Shown here: positions 22,654 through 31,754 of the stretch, one piece after another
Layout of the letters: each line of letters begins with the position of its first letter
How positions within the stretch are numbered: position 1 is the first letter of the stretch
NCBI GenBank assembly: GCA_027334165.1
Contig: DAHWXM010000006.1
Coordinates: 1 to 37,941, forward strand
Length of the DNA: 37,941 bases
Origin: Microcaldota archaeon
GTDB lineage: Archaea; Micrarchaeota; Micrarchaeia; Micrarchaeales; CABMGC01
Direction of reading: 5' to 3'
Notes under the pieces: generated by a model
Databases searched by the model: none
Told to the model about the DNA's origin: nothing
The model's input: the letters and a program-made list of their open reading frames with translations, nothing else
Program-made: the position numbers and the translations under genes

Positions 22654-22667
22654 TTCAAGTATGACCC
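22637..22667 (+). repeat. Right attachment-site candidate (attR)
   Basis: TGCTTCGGGCGATGCGCTTC and the next 11 bases match the tRNA-Asn end region 9502-9532 at about 25 of 31 positions (17 of 19 in the core TCGGGCGATGC-x-CTTCA-x-G), same orientation. The match is imperfect, so this is a candidate only. Confidence 0.4.
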
Positions 22668-22669
22668 GC

Positions 22670-23032
22670 TTAGGCCATTGCTTTTTGGAAGTATGCAGTA
22701 TCAAAGTATATTGCTGCAGAGTCAAGCTTGCCGTTTTTTACATTCCAAACCTCTGCCACGTCAGCACTGAATTTGTTTCCTTTTGGAGACATTAAGTCGT
22801 AGTTTACTATGACGCAGGCACTGTCGCCTTCTATTATCGTGCTTTTTATCTTCAGGCTTAACATTCCCTTGAAAAAGTTATTGTTAACATACGCTTCCCT
22901 CCCTATAGTCTCTTTAACCACCGTTCCAGTCAACGAGAAGGCATCGGATAAAATAGAACCAAAATCCCCTTTCTTCCGGAGCCCTTCATAATACTTATCA
23001 AGCAATTCTTTTGTCATATCCGAATCTGTCAT
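22670..23032 (-). CDS. NTF2-like / SnoaL-type protein
   Basis: 120 residues with the layout of a compact alpha+beta NTF2-fold: N-terminal helices (TKELLDKYYEGLRKKGDF), the FSLTGTVVKETIGREAYVNNNFFKG segment and the strand series LKIKSTIIEGDSACVIVNYDL, VAEVWNVKNGKLDSAAIYFD. Family members bind small hydrophobic ligands or act as isomerases or hydrolases; the actual ligand is unknown. Starting ATG 23032 lacks an obvious promoter. The gene sits between two direct copies of a 37-nt repeat just outside the proposed right end of the element. Confidence 0.65.
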   Translation of the reverse strand: MTDSDMTKELLDKYYEGLRKKGDFGSILSDAFSLTGTVVKETIGREAYVNNNFFKGMLSLKIKSTIIEGDSACVIVNYDLMSPKGNKFSADVAEVWNVKNGKLDSAAIYFDTAYFQKAMA

Positions 23033-23098
23033 TCTAACACCTACTACTATTGGTCTGAGAAAGAATAAAAGCCCAATTATCTGGTTTCCTGTCGAAGG

Positions 23099-23135
23099 TG
23101 TGCCTGCGGCACATATTGTGCTTCGGACGATGCGC
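23099..23135 (+). repeat. 37-nt repeat, copy 2
   Basis: Second copy of the element at 22617-22653, 482 bp away, starting TGTGCCTGCGGCACATATTG with three differences. The rest of 23033-23295 has only a small palindrome (GGATAC-G-GTATCC near 23162-23174) and the TATA-like TTATTATA before the next gene. Confidence 0.8.
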
Positions 23136-23295
23136 GCCTGGCACAGCGCTCGCAGAACGGGATACGGTATCCGTTTAGCGGAAGATACAGCACGGATACG
23201 CGCATTTTGAGCGGTTTTTGCGTGTCATGCACGTAATCTTTTTTTACATCGCGCTTATTATACTGGATTCTTGAATCAGATAATCGGAGTTTGGC

Positions 23296-23730
23296 ATGAC
23301 AACCAGAAAATCGGCAGGAAACGGAGTTAAAAAGGGGTTAAGTGATGAGGAGGTTGCCGCGATGAAGGAACGCATGCGGGAACTTAACGCGAACAGGGCT
23401 GGCGGAGAGAAGGCAGTGCTTGACGCAATCAACAGGATGAAGGAACCGGACCGCTCCATGGCGAAGCGCGTTCACGCAATAGTCATGGCAAGCGTACCGG
23501 ACATTTCGCCGAAGACGTGGTACGGGATGCCAGCGTACGCGAAGGGGGGCAATGTCGTATGCTTCTTTCAAAACGCGGGAAAGTTCAGGACAAGATACTC
23601 GACACTCGGCTTCAGCGACAAGGCAAACCTAGATAATGGCAGGATGTGGCCGACATCATTCGCACTGAAGGAACTGACTGAGGCCGAGGAAGCGAGGATT
23701 TCCGCGCTGATAAAAAAGGCGGTAAAGTAG
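23296..23730 (+). CDS. DUF1801-type (YdhG-like) protein
   Basis: 144 residues. The C-terminal two thirds show the DUF1801 pattern: [28 protein letters not shown] with the GMPAY motif, then [22 protein letters not shown] and a terminal helix. The N-terminal Lys/Glu-rich helix is extra. Members are small cytosolic proteins related to the frataxin-like YdhG/Fra fold; their biochemical role is unsettled. A TATA-like box (TTATTATA near 23250) lies about 40 nt upstream. The next gene begins 3 bp after the stop, so it may be co-transcribed with the copper ATPase. Confidence 0.75.
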   Translation: MTTRKSAGNGVKKGLSDEEVAAMKERMRELNANRAGGEKAVLDAINRMKEPDRSMAKRVHAIVMASVPDISPKTWYGMPAYAKGGNVVCFFQNAGKFRTRYSTLGFSDKANLDNGRMWPTSFALKELTEAEEARISALIKKAVK

Positions 23731-23733
23731 GTA

Positions 23734-25806
23734 ATGCGAATGGCTAACGATCCCGTGTGCGGCATGTACGTGGACGAGGAAACGTCTAATCTGACAAGCG
23801 AAAAGGATAACAGAAGGTACTATTTCTGCAGCACGACGTGCAAACTTCAGTTCGACAAACCGGAGCTAGAGATGAGGACACTGAAGCGTGCGCTCGCCAT
23901 ATCATGGCCACTGACCTTGGCGGTTGCCGTGCTTACTTACGCCCTGAAGTTAAGCTACGGCAACTATGTGATGCTTGTGCTTGCGAGCATAGTGCAGTTC
24001 TACGCGGGGGAGAGGTTCTATGCCGGTATAATTGACGCCGTAAAGAACAGGTCGGCAAACATGGACACGCTGATAGCGATAGGCACTACCGCCGCGTGGG
24101 CGTACAGCGCAGCGGTGACACTCATGCCAGGCATAGTACCGGCGAGCAGCGTGTATTTTGACACGTCTACGATAATAATAGCGTTAATACTCACAGGGAC
24201 ATACATGCAGAGACTGGCAGAGGAGAAGGCATCCACTGCGATCTCTGCGCTAGTTGCCCTTCAGCCCAAAACGGCGCATGTGGTAAAGGTAAACAGAATA
24301 ACTGACATCAGGATAGAACTTGTTAAGAAGGGGGACGTATTGCTCGTGAAGCCAGGTGAGAAAATACCCACGGATTCTACGGTACTTTATGGTGAAAGCT
24401 CGGTTGACGAATCGATGATTACTGGAGAGAGCATGCCGGTTACGAAGAGGAGAGGTGACGGTGTGACCGGAGGTACCATTAATGTAACAGGCTCACTAAG
24501 GATTAAGGCAGCAAGGGTTGGAGAGGACACGGCGCTGGAGCAGATAATAAAGATCGTAAGGGATGCGGCCTCGAGCAAGGTGCCCATACAGAAACTTGCA
24601 GACAGGGTGTCGTCCTATTTCGTACCGGCGGTGGTGCTGATCGGCCTGGCGGCGGCGCTGGCGTGGTACTTTGTAGGGGGAGTAGGATTTGGCATTGCGA
24701 TGCTCATATTCGTCAGCGTTCTTATAATCGCATGCCCATGTGCCTTGGGGATAGCGACTCCGGCTGCGCTTCTGGTCTCTTCCGGGAAAGCCGCAAGGGA
24801 AGGCATACTGGTCAAGAGCGGGGAGAGCCTTCAGATGGCAAGCAAGGTTAATGTGATAGTGCTTGACAAGACGGGGACCCTGACCAAGGGCAAGCCCGAA
24901 GTCACTGACATCGTGCCGCTTTCCGATTATAGTGATAGGCAGGTTCTCGAGTTTGCGGCAATTGCTGAGAAGAATTCCGAGCACATCCTAGGAAAGGCAA
25001 TAGTGGAAAAATCGCACAGGGAAAGGATAAACGCGGAATTCCCAAAAGAATTCGAATACAGGCAGGGCTTCGGAATAACGGCGTTTGACAAGGACGGCAA
25101 AAAGATAACGATAGGCAACAGAGAGCTCTTCGGAGGCACCCTGCCGAAAGGTCCAGAAGGGCATCTCCGAAAGCTGGAATCTGGTGGAAAAACGACGCTC
25201 GTAGTTGGTGTTGATGACAAGATAGTCGGGCTGGTAGCGCTGGCCGACGTGTTGAAAGAGGACAGCAAGAAGGCAATTGGGGCATTGCAGGGCTCTGGGA
25301 AGGAGATATGGCTCGTGACCGGCGATAATGAACGCGTTGCCAATGCAGTAGCAAGGCAGCTGGGCATAAAGAACGTCGTGGCGCGGGCCAAACCCGAGCA
25401 GAAGATGGAAAAGATTATCGAGTTGCAGAAGTCAGGCAATATCGTGGCTATGGTGGGCGACGGTGTAAACGATGCGCCGGCGCTTACAAAGGCGGATCTA
25501 GGCATAGCCATAGGCACCGGGACGGACGTGGCCGTGCAGGCAGGCGGCATAATACTGATAAGGAATAGCATATACGATGCGTACATCGCACTGGAACTCG
25601 GCAGGAGGACGATGTCGAAGATAAGGCAGAACCTCTTCTGGGCATTCGGTTACAATGCGATACTGATACCCATCGCCGCTGGGGCACTTATACCGGTTTT
25701 TACCGTAAGCGTTTACAACGTCCTGCCCCTTCTGGCGGCGTTTGCCATGGCCTTCAGTTCGGTTACGGTGGTGTCAAACTCGCTGCTGCTCGGGAAATGG
25801 AACTAG
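23734..25806 (+). CDS. Heavy-metal (Cu-type) P1B ATPase with N-terminal YHS domain
   Basis: 690 residues (ATG 23734; ATG 23740 also possible). N-terminal YHS-type metal-binding domain: [11 protein letters not shown]...YYFCSTTCK (6-37). Eight predicted membrane helices; actuator TGES (230-233); transmembrane metal site CPC (334-336) in [15 protein letters not shown]; phosphorylation Asp378 in DKTGTLTKG; hinge [10 protein letters not shown]. The CPC motif indicates Cu+/Ag+ efflux (CopA/CopB-like), as expected of an organism facing metals. There is no classical GMTCxxC domain, the YHS domain replacing it. All catalytic motifs are intact. Possibly co-transcribed with the DUF1801 gene. Confidence 0.95.
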   Translation: MRMANDPVCGMYVDEETSNLTSEKDNRRYYFCSTTCKLQFDKPELEMRTLKRALAISWPLTLAVAVLTYALKLSYGNYVMLVLASIVQFYAGERFYAGIIDAVKNRSANMDTLIAIGTTAAWAYSAAVTLMPGIVPASSVYFDTSTIIIALILTGTYMQRLAEEKASTAISALVALQPKTAHVVKVNRITDIRIELVKKGDVLLVKPGEKIPTDSTVLYGESSVDESMITGESMPVTKRRGDGVTGGTINVTGSLRIKAARVGEDTALEQIIKIVRDAASSKVPIQKLADRVSSYFVPAVVLIGLAAALAWYFVGGVGFGIAMLIFVSVLIIACPCALGIATPAALLVSSGKAAREGILVKSGESLQMASKVNVIVLDKTGTLTKGKPEVTDIVPLSDYSDRQVLEFAAIAEKNSEHILGKAIVEKSHRERINAEFPKEFEYRQGFGITAFDKDGKKITIGNRELFGGTLPKGPEGHLRKLESGGKTTLVVGVDDKIVGLVALADVLKEDSKKAIGALQGSGKEIWLVTGDNERVANAVARQLGIKNVVARAKPEQKMEKIIELQKSGNIVAMVGDGVNDAPALTKADLGIAIGTGTDVAVQAGGIILIRNSIYDAYIALELGRRTMSKIRQNLFWAFGYNAILIPIAAGALIPVFTVSVYNVLPLLAAFAMAFSSVTVVSNSLLLGKWN

Positions 25807-25880
25807 GCAGTTCACGTCACTGAACTGAACGGCATCCCGGCGTGTGAACGACGAGACAGGCATGCAACACATTTATAGCA

Positions 25881-27072
25881 GTGGGGTTTGCTATTGATCA
25901 GTACATCGGCCGTTTAATGGTGGATTATCTAACCTTGCCGGTAATACTTTTCTCCTTTGTGCTCGGAGAAATAATAGCGCTGAGGTTCAGGATTCCGCCA
26001 TTGATAGTTTTCCTTTTGATAGGCGCCCTGGTAGGAACATACGGTTTTGTTCAGCAGAGCGATACGCTCTCTTTTTTTAGGGGAACTCGGGAGCATACTG
26101 CTTCTTTTTGCGATAGGCACTGAATTTTCCATTGGCAGGCTAATCCATGATGGGTTCGGAAGGGCAGGCGCGATAGCGATAATCGAGATAGTCATTGCCA
26201 TGAGCCTCCTTTATTTCGCGTTCTCGCTGTGGTTTAGCCAGCCGATTGCCATAGTTCTCGCCCTTGCGTTCTCAATCACAAGCACCGGAACCACCGTCAA
26301 ATTGATACAGTCCTAAGGGTGCGGGAAGAAATTCAACATATCGCAGATGATACAGATAGGCATAATTGAGGATCTGGTGGCGGTGTTCGCATTTAGCGTA
26401 ATAAATTCGTTTGCGATAATACGTAGCCCAAAGCCGGAGGAGGTTGCCGTATCTTTTCTGGTATCGTTGGTGCTCTTTGTCATAGCTTACTACGTTTTTA
26501 CGCGACTGCTTAACAGGATAATTTACAGGTACAGGATAGTCGGAGAGGACATGCTGATGCTTGCGCTCGCGCTGTTGCTGCTGTTTGTCTCGATAGTGAC
26601 GTATCTCAACCTGTCAGCCGCGTTTGGTGCTTACATAGCGGGAAGCATAGTCAGCGAATGGAAAAGCAGGAACGGGACACTGGAGGAAGACATGAGGAAG
26701 TTCTCGTACACATTCATAGCCTTTTTCTTCTTCACCATAGGCCTTTCGGTGAACCTCTTTGTAATAGACTATGGGCTCTTGCTCGTGGTGCTGCCCTTGG
26801 TGGTGGCCGCAAAGTTCGTAAGCTTGTTTGGAGGGGGATTGGCAGTACTGAAGAACGTGAAAAGGCCTTTTTTCATGGCTGCGGGGATGCTCTCTATAGG
26901 AGAGCTCTCTCTTGTGATAGTGAGCGCGGCGGTAGGATCCTCGATAATGCCGGAAAGCTTCTTCGGATTGTCGTCCTTTGTGGTATTCTTCTCAGTAATA
27001 ATATCGTATGCGATGGTGATAAACATCGACCGCATCTATCTCGCGATATCGCGTGTGCGTGGAAGCGCGTAG
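25881..27072 (+). pseudogene. CPA2-family (KefB/NapA-like) antiporter, frameshifted and interrupted
   Basis: Three fragments together resemble a monovalent cation:proton antiporter-2 of about 395 residues. Fragment 1 (25881-about 26075; GTG start, or ATG 25917) gives MVDYLTLPVILFSFVLGEIIALRFRIPPL in two blocks of helices. A +1 shift at a run of seven T (26071-26077) separates it from LGELGSILLLFAIGTEFSIG. An in-frame TAA (26314-26316) then interrupts ...GTTVKLIQ / GKKFNISQMIQIGIIEDLVAV before the rest, which runs to 27072. Two independent lesions argue for a pseudogene rather than recoding; sequencing error at the T run alone would not explain the stop. No TrkA-N domain follows. An intact CPA1 antiporter lies next door. 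Confidence 0.8.
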
Positions 27073-27137
27073 CTCGCTGGGCGGGGTTTGTGCGCATTTA
27101 CGCTGTATCCGTAGAGCCGCCGCGGCTATTCAGCGTG

Positions 27138-28409
27138 CTAGGGCTTGCGCCTTCCGAAAGCCCTGCTCGCGTAATTGGACAGTATAGGCACCTGCACGAC
27201 GAGCGAGAGGAACACTACCCCCAAAACCATTGCGGTAAGTGTTGAGACCTCGACGTTGTGAAGGGAAGTCGAGGACGCCAGTGTGGCCAGCAGTGCTATT
27301 GACAGGGCGCCGCGCACCCCTCCGAGAGTCGCCATGTTGCTCCACGAGAGGGGGATTTTCCTTTCGGGTCGGTTTGACAGGGCTAGCGTTGGATATACGA
27401 TAACTATGCGGGCTATCATGGTCGACAGGTAGGCTATAAGAATCAGCCCGGCAGCCTGGAAGAAGATGACCATGTTGGTCTCGAATCCTATGAAAAGGAA
27501 CGCGACGGTGTTGCCTATGAATGCGGCTATCTCCCAGAAGGAGAGGATCGAGCGCCTTACGGATTTGCGGATGGCACCGCTTGTCAGCGTGCTGTTTCCA
27601 AAGTACAGCCCCACCACAACCACGGCGAGCAGGCCTGACGCGCCGATCGCCGTGGCAAGAACGTACGAACCGTAGACGGCTGCCAGCGTGAGTATGGTCT
27701 CTGCAAGCTTGTCATCTATTCTTATGTGGATGCCCTTCATTACCCACGCAACGGCAAACCCTATAGCTGTGCCGGCAAGGAAGTTGTACAGGAATAGGTC
27801 TATGCCATTGAATATTGACGTGTACTTGAGCCCCACGGAAGACAGAAGTATCGTGAAAAGCACTATGGCCGTGGCGTCGTTGAAAGACGCTTCCATGTCC
27901 ATCATGGCGGATAGCCTCGCTGGTACACGTATGTGTCTGAACACCTGCAGCACCGTTATCGTGTCGGTAGGGGATATTATGACTGCGAATAGCAGCGCCG
28001 TGGGCAGCGGTATTCCGGCCAATTTCCATACGACAAGACTTGTGACGGTGGTGGACAGCAGCACGCCGAAAGTTGCAAGCGTTACGGAGGGCCGTATCAT
28101 TGCCCTGAGCTCCCTCTTTTTTATGTGCATCATGGCTTCGAAGAGCAGGGGAGGCACGATGAGTCCGACAAACAGCCCGCTTTCGACCATTTGGCCGTAT
28201 ATCGACTGCATCCATTGCACCGACGTTTGCAGGGTCTCTGATATCGGATTTGGGATAAGTGCGGCAAGGGGAAGGGCGGTGATCGCGATGCCGATGAATA
28301 CCAGAACAAGGGTGTATGGGACCTTGAATCGCAGGGCTATGAGTTGCGCGGCCACCATCAGCGTTAGGAAGAGCGTGAGCGTTATTTCTATAGTAGCGTA
28401 AATCACCAT
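27138..28409 (-). CDS. CPA1-family Na+/H+ antiporter (NhaP-like)
   Basis: About 423 residues with 12-13 membrane helices. The CPA1 signatures are visible: ISPTDTITVLQVFRHI and EASFNDATAIVLFT with the Asn-Asp pair that binds Na+/H+. It exchanges cytosolic Na+ (or K+) for external protons and controls pH and salt. The open frame runs back to 28544, but TATA TATTTATATTG (28452-28462, reverse strand) predicts transcription from about 28430, so ATG 28409 (MVIYATIEITLTL) is the start. Divergent from the FKBP gene with overlapping promoter regions. Convergent with the broken CPA2 gene. Confidence 0.92.
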   Translation of the reverse strand: MVIYATIEITLTLFLTLMVAAQLIALRFKVPYTLVLVFIGIAITALPLAALIPNPISETLQTSVQWMQSIYGQMVESGLFVGLIVPPLLFEAMMHIKKRELRAMIRPSVTLATFGVLLSTTVTSLVVWKLAGIPLPTALLFAVIISPTDTITVLQVFRHIRVPARLSAMMDMEASFNDATAIVLFTILLSSVGLKYTSIFNGIDLFLYNFLAGTAIGFAVAWVMKGIHIRIDDKLAETILTLAAVYGSYVLATAIGASGLLAVVVVGLYFGNSTLTSGAIRKSVRRSILSFWEIAAFIGNTVAFLFIGFETNMVIFFQAAGLILIAYLSTMIARIVIVYPTLALSNRPERKIPLSWSNMATLGGVRGALSIALLATLASSTSLHNVEVSTLTAMVLGVVFLSLVVQVPILSNYASRAFGRRKP

Positions 28410-28515
28410 GGAAATCGTGCCTAGCTCTGGTCCATAGGTACTATTCCACACACAATATAAATACCGTTGCTGAAACAAGGTATAATAATGCCTTTGAGGC
28501 AATAGTATAGATTCT

Positions 28516-29028
28516 ATGAAGGCAAAGACTATCGCACTCGCCATCGTATTGATAGCGGCAGCGGCAGTTGCGCTTTATGCGGCGCACTCCGCACTAGCGA
28601 CCCCTACGGTAAAGAGCGGGGACAGCGTATCCGTCTACTTCACAGGAGCGTACACGAACGGAACCGTCTTTGACTCAAACATCGGTGGCCCGCTGTTCAA
28701 CTTCACCGTTGGCGCGAGCCAGGTTATACCGGGATTCGACCAGGCCGTCGTGGGCATGAAGCTAAACCAGACCAAGACGGTGACGATAACCCCTAGTGAG
28801 GGCTACGGCAGTGTCAACCCCACTCTGATAGTGAGCCTACCGATAAAGGAGTTCGGGAATCAGACCATAAAGTCTGGCGAGGTGTTCACACAGACGGCTG
28901 CCAATGGACAGCAACTGAGCGGCAGGGTTGTCGCATTCAACAGCACCAACGTGACTCTAGATTTCAACCCGCTGCTCGCCGGCCAGACACTCATGTTTAC
29001 GATACGCGTGGTAAGGATATCTGGTTGA
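28516..29028 (+). CDS. Exported FKBP-type peptidyl-prolyl isomerase (SlyD-like)
   Basis: 170 residues. N-terminal hydrophobic segment (TIALAIVLIAAAAVALYAAH, about 5-24) acts as signal or anchor. The FKBP domain follows: SVSVYFTGAYTNGTVFDSN, VIPGFDQAVVGMKLNQTKTV, then TPSEGYG. The insert after GYG resembles the chaperone IF domain of archaeal/SlyD FKBPs. Sequons (NFT, NQT, NST, NVT) agree with an extracytoplasmic site. It probably catalyses proline isomerisation and folding of exported proteins. TATA GGTATAATAA (28480-28489) lies about 30 nt before the ATG. Promoter shared back-to-back with the CPA1 antiporter. Confidence 0.92.
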   Translation: MKAKTIALAIVLIAAAAVALYAAHSALATPTVKSGDSVSVYFTGAYTNGTVFDSNIGGPLFNFTVGASQVIPGFDQAVVGMKLNQTKTVTITPSEGYGSVNPTLIVSLPIKEFGNQTIKSGEVFTQTAANGQQLSGRVVAFNSTNVTLDFNPLLAGQTLMFTIRVVRISG

Positions 29029-29120
29029 ACCGCGCGCTTGGCTTAGCGTTGGAATGTATGAATCGAGGGATAGCGCAAGCGTTATAAAATCCCATACCCG
29101 TAGAATGAATAGGGGATTTG

Positions 29121-29519
29121 ATGAAGGGATTCAGGTCTAACATAGAGAGGGATACACTGCAGAACGAGGACTTCAGGCGCGTGCTTTACACGGGCAAGCA
29201 CAGCCAGCTTGTCCTGATGAGCCTGCTTCCGGGGGAGGAGATAGGCGAGGAGGTGCACGAGACCGTTGACCAGTTCTTCAGGTTTGAGAAGGGAGAGGGA
29301 GTGGTGTCCATAGACGGGGTGCAGAGCAAGGTGAGGGACGGGGATGCCGCGATAGTGCCGTCAGGAGCACGACACAATGTCATCAACACGTCCAAGGCGG
29401 AAAAGCTGAAACTCTACACGATATACTCGCCTCCGGAACATGCGGACGGAACCGTCAGGAAAACCAGGGCGGATGCATTAAGATCCCCGGAGGAATTCGA
29501 CGGCAAGGCCACGGAATAG
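29121..29519 (+). CDS. Single-domain cupin protein
   Basis: 132 residues with one cupin barrel. Motif 1 resembles G(x)5HxH...E...G: LLPGEEIGEEVHETVDQFFRFEKGEG; motif 2 is VRDGDAAIVPSGARHNVINTS with a metal-ligand His. The second His of motif 1 is replaced (HETVDQ), as in many small cupins. Enzymatic activity is unknown; sugar isomerase, dioxygenase or storage-type roles occur in the fold. The frame opens with TTG at 29118, but ATG 29121 after GGGGA is preferred. It stands alone between the FKBP gene and a convergent membrane protein. Confidence 0.88.
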   Translation: MKGFRSNIERDTLQNEDFRRVLYTGKHSQLVLMSLLPGEEIGEEVHETVDQFFRFEKGEGVVSIDGVQSKVRDGDAAIVPSGARHNVINTSKAEKLKLYTIYSPPEHADGTVRKTRADALRSPEEFDGKATE

Positions 29520-29532
29520 GCATCACGCACGG

Positions 29533-30066
29533 TCAGTGTGCGTTCGGCGCCTTGGCTGCCAAATGCTCCTTGTACTTCCTGTAGATGTGAGTGGACTCTC
29601 CAGCAAGGAGCCCGGTTGAGAATGCGAGCAGCAGATTGACCGCGAGCTGCGCGAGAGACAACGCCGGAAACGCCATCTCCAATAGAACGCGGCCTGAATA
29701 CGCGGCCAGCCAGAACACCATCACGTACGGGGCACGCTTGTAGTGCACCCCGTTCTCCTTGTCAAAGAATTCTGTGCTGCCACCGTACCTGAACCCGGCA
29801 GCAAGGCCGACCAGGATCAACAGAACGCTGACCGTTATTTCCATGTAGAGATTGGAACCGTTGTAATAGAAAATGTAGAACAGGGTCAGCAACAGATATA
29901 TTGCGGGAAGACGCGCAATGCGTGATACACTGAAGCGCGTTCCCCTGCTCCCCCGGTATAGCCTTGCGGTTACGAGCACGACGATGGCCAGTAGAAAGAT
30001 GCCGCTTGACCACGTGTTTGCAGTAGCGGGATTTGCGGGTGATGCCTGAAGCAGTGTGTTGAACAT
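29533..30066 (-). CDS. Integral membrane protein of unknown function (possibly DUF1453/CcdC-like)
   Basis: 177 residues with about five membrane helices (SSGIFLLAIVVLVTARLY; IYLLLTLFYIFYY; ITVSVLLILVGLAAGF; YVMVFWLAAYSGRVLLEMAF; LAVNLLLAFSTGLLAG). The layout (a charged R-rich loop after helix 1 and FDKENGVHYKRAPYVM before helix 4) recalls CcdC/DUF1453 proteins, but I am not sure of it. TATA-like TATATAAAAA on the reverse strand (30119-30128) lies about 55-60 nt upstream of ATG 30066. No partner gene helps to set a role. Confidence 0.6.
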   Translation of the reverse strand: MFNTLLQASPANPATANTWSSGIFLLAIVVLVTARLYRGSRGTRFSVSRIARLPAIYLLLTLFYIFYYNGSNLYMEITVSVLLILVGLAAGFRYGGSTEFFDKENGVHYKRAPYVMVFWLAAYSGRVLLEMAFPALSLAQLAVNLLLAFSTGLLAGESTHIYRKYKEHLAAKAPNAH

Positions 30067-30261
30067 TTAGTCATTCCAGCATTGATTTTGGGCCTTTGTT
30101 ATTGTTTTCGTTTTGCATTTTTATATACCTTTGTTGTACGGTTTCCGACTGGCAGATTGGGGCGCAAAGTCTTCCGCTCATGGAGTTAGTGCGAATGCGG
30201 GCTTGCGGCGCTGCATAGGGGCATTAATAAATGCGCGCTGGATTAGGATACATGTGGGGCA

Positions 30262-30951
30262 ATGACGAAGGATGCGCTTGTGGTAGAGGGCCTTGGCGTG
30301 AAGGCGCACGGGCGCGCGATACTCGAGAATGTAAGTTTTTCGGTAAGAAGGGGGTCAACGCTCGCGATAGTGGGCCCGAACGGCGCCGGCAAGACGATGC
30401 TGCTTAAGGCACTTCTCGGGGTCGTCCCGCACGAAGGCACGATCAGATGGCTTGATGGAACGGTGAGAGGTTACGTGCCCCAGAGCCTGGTTTCCACAGA
30501 TCTCCCGATATCCGTTGGCGAATTTCTGGGTCTGAAGTGCGGCGATGACCCAAGGAAGTGCATGGGATACGTTGGTCTTGGCGGAGGGCTGCTGGCGCAA
30601 CCTCTCGGATCGCTTTCTGGGGGACAGCTGCAGCGCGTGCTGATAGCGTGGGCCCTGGTCGGCCAGCCGGACACGCTGCTCCTTGACGAGCCCACTTCCG
30701 GAGTGGATATTGGCGCTGAAGAGCCGATATACCAGAGAGTCACGGGACTGAAGAAGAGATTGGGGATGACCGTGCTGCTCGTGACGCACAACGTGCACGT
30801 GGTTCTTCACTATTCTGATTACGTGATGGCGCTGAACAGGAAGGTGATTTTTCATGGGAAGACAAGCGGCATTTCCGGCTCGATGCTGCTGAACATGATG
30901 TACGGGGGGAAACACATGATGCCGCGGGAGACGCACGCGAGGCTGAGATAA
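30262..30951 (+). CDS. ABC transporter ATP-binding protein (metal, ZnuC/TroB-like)
   Basis: 229 residues. Walker A GPNGAGKT (about 39-46), Q-loop at VPQSL, signature LSGGQ (about 119-123), Walker B LLLDEP with D-loop SGVD, and switch His in VTHN. The length and the short helical domain fit ABC-3-type Zn/Mn/Fe importers. It energises the permease encoded 3 bp downstream. GGGG lies 4 nt before the ATG; TATA-like ATTAATAAA at 30223-30231 is centred about 35 nt upstream. The solute-binding protein is not in this window. The 195 bp before the gene contain only promoters that I can name. Confidence 0.93.
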   Translation: MTKDALVVEGLGVKAHGRAILENVSFSVRRGSTLAIVGPNGAGKTMLLKALLGVVPHEGTIRWLDGTVRGYVPQSLVSTDLPISVGEFLGLKCGDDPRKCMGYVGLGGGLLAQPLGSLSGGQLQRVLIAWALVGQPDTLLLDEPTSGVDIGAEEPIYQRVTGLKKRLGMTVLLVTHNVHVVLHYSDYVMALNRKVIFHGKTSGISGSMLLNMMYGGKHMMPRETHARLR

Positions 30952-30954
30952 GCG

Positions 30955-31743
30955 ATGTCTGGCATTTACTACGCATTGATCGTCGGTATGTTCGTAGGGG
31001 CAGCGGCAGGGTATCTGGGCTCCATAATGGTGTCTAGGAGAATGGCCCTGGTAGGGGATGCGCTCTCCCACGTGGCGCTGCCTGGCCTGGCGCTCGGAAT
31101 ATTGTTCGGATTCGATCCGTTTGTCGGTGCCTTTGCACTTCTTGCCGTAACAGTGATAGTCACATGGTACATACAGAAAACCACGGCGCTTGCAATGGAG
31201 GCCATCATAGGGGTGCTGTTCGTGCTCGCGCTGGCGATAGGCATACTGATAACTCCGCAGGTAGATCTGCTCGAAGCGCTGTTTGGGGATGTGGCCAACG
31301 TTACCTCACTGGATGCGGCCGTGACGATACTGATAGCTACGGCCATAGTGCTCATCGCGCGGGCCATATACGGCAAGTTGGTCTTGGCCATGATATCCGG
31401 GGACCTTGCGACGTCGAGCGGCATAAACGTCAACGGCATAAACCTCGTATACCTTCTCCTTGTGGCCGCGGTGGTGGCGATAGGGATAAAGGAGGTGGGA
31501 ACGCTTCTTGTCGGAGCCGTAGTCATCGTTCCCGCGGCCGCGGCCAGGGTTATATCAAGAACGCTTAGGGAATATGCCTTAGTGAGTTCGGCATTCGGTG
31601 CGACGAGCGCGATTTCCGGAATAGCTATATCGAATTACGTTGGCATGCCTGCTGGGCCCCTGGTGGTGATAGTCGGTGCCGCGGTGTTTGCGGCCTGCAT
31701 GCTTGCGGGGAAGACCTTGCATATCGGCAAGTACGTCGGATGA
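30955..31743 (+). CDS. ABC-3 family metal transporter permease (ZnuB/TroC-like)
   Basis: 262 residues with eight or nine membrane helices. The family signature MALVGDALSHVALPGLALG (about 31-49) and EVGTLLVGAVVIVPAAAARV (about 183-202) are clear. Together with the ATPase just upstream (gap of 3 bp, same strand) it would import divalent metal (Zn, Mn or Fe). The binding protein needed for high-affinity uptake is missing from the neighbourhood, so it may be encoded elsewhere. Start ATG follows the upstream stop closely, implying coupling. Confidence 0.93.
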   Translation: MSGIYYALIVGMFVGAAAGYLGSIMVSRRMALVGDALSHVALPGLALGILFGFDPFVGAFALLAVTVIVTWYIQKTTALAMEAIIGVLFVLALAIGILITPQVDLLEALFGDVANVTSLDAAVTILIATAIVLIARAIYGKLVLAMISGDLATSSGINVNGINLVYLLLVAAVVAIGIKEVGTLLVGAVVIVPAAAARVISRTLREYALVSSAFGATSAISGIAISNYVGMPAGPLVVIVGAAVFAACMLAGKTLHIGKYVG

Positions 31744-31754
31744 CATGCTCCCGC

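Larger units (their letters stand above)
9502..22667. mobile_element. Integrated element at tRNA-Asn (defence-type island, about 13 kb)
   Basis: The left end is the tRNA-Asn 3' end, followed at once by an intact tyrosine integrase. The cargo contains a type I restriction-modification operon, a wHTH-PCNA fusion, a putative nuclease, two membrane proteins and a secreted protein. Several cargo genes (11162-13414, 18847-21668) are visibly more AT-rich than the flanking genes. The right end is inferred from an imperfect direct repeat of the tRNA-end sequence at 22637-22667. No structural or clear replication-initiator gene is present, so it may be an integrated plasmid remnant or genomic island. 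Confidence 0.65.

Noticed and set aside
24496-25586. Long reverse-strand open frames inside the copper ATPase gene
   Set aside because: They are shadows of a clear P-type ATPase with intact motifs and show no domain features or promoters.
26047-27072. Programmed frameshift or stop readthrough in the CPA2 gene
   Set aside because: Two different lesions in one gene, no stimulatory structure noticed, and the stop is TAA, not a pyrrolysine-type TAG.
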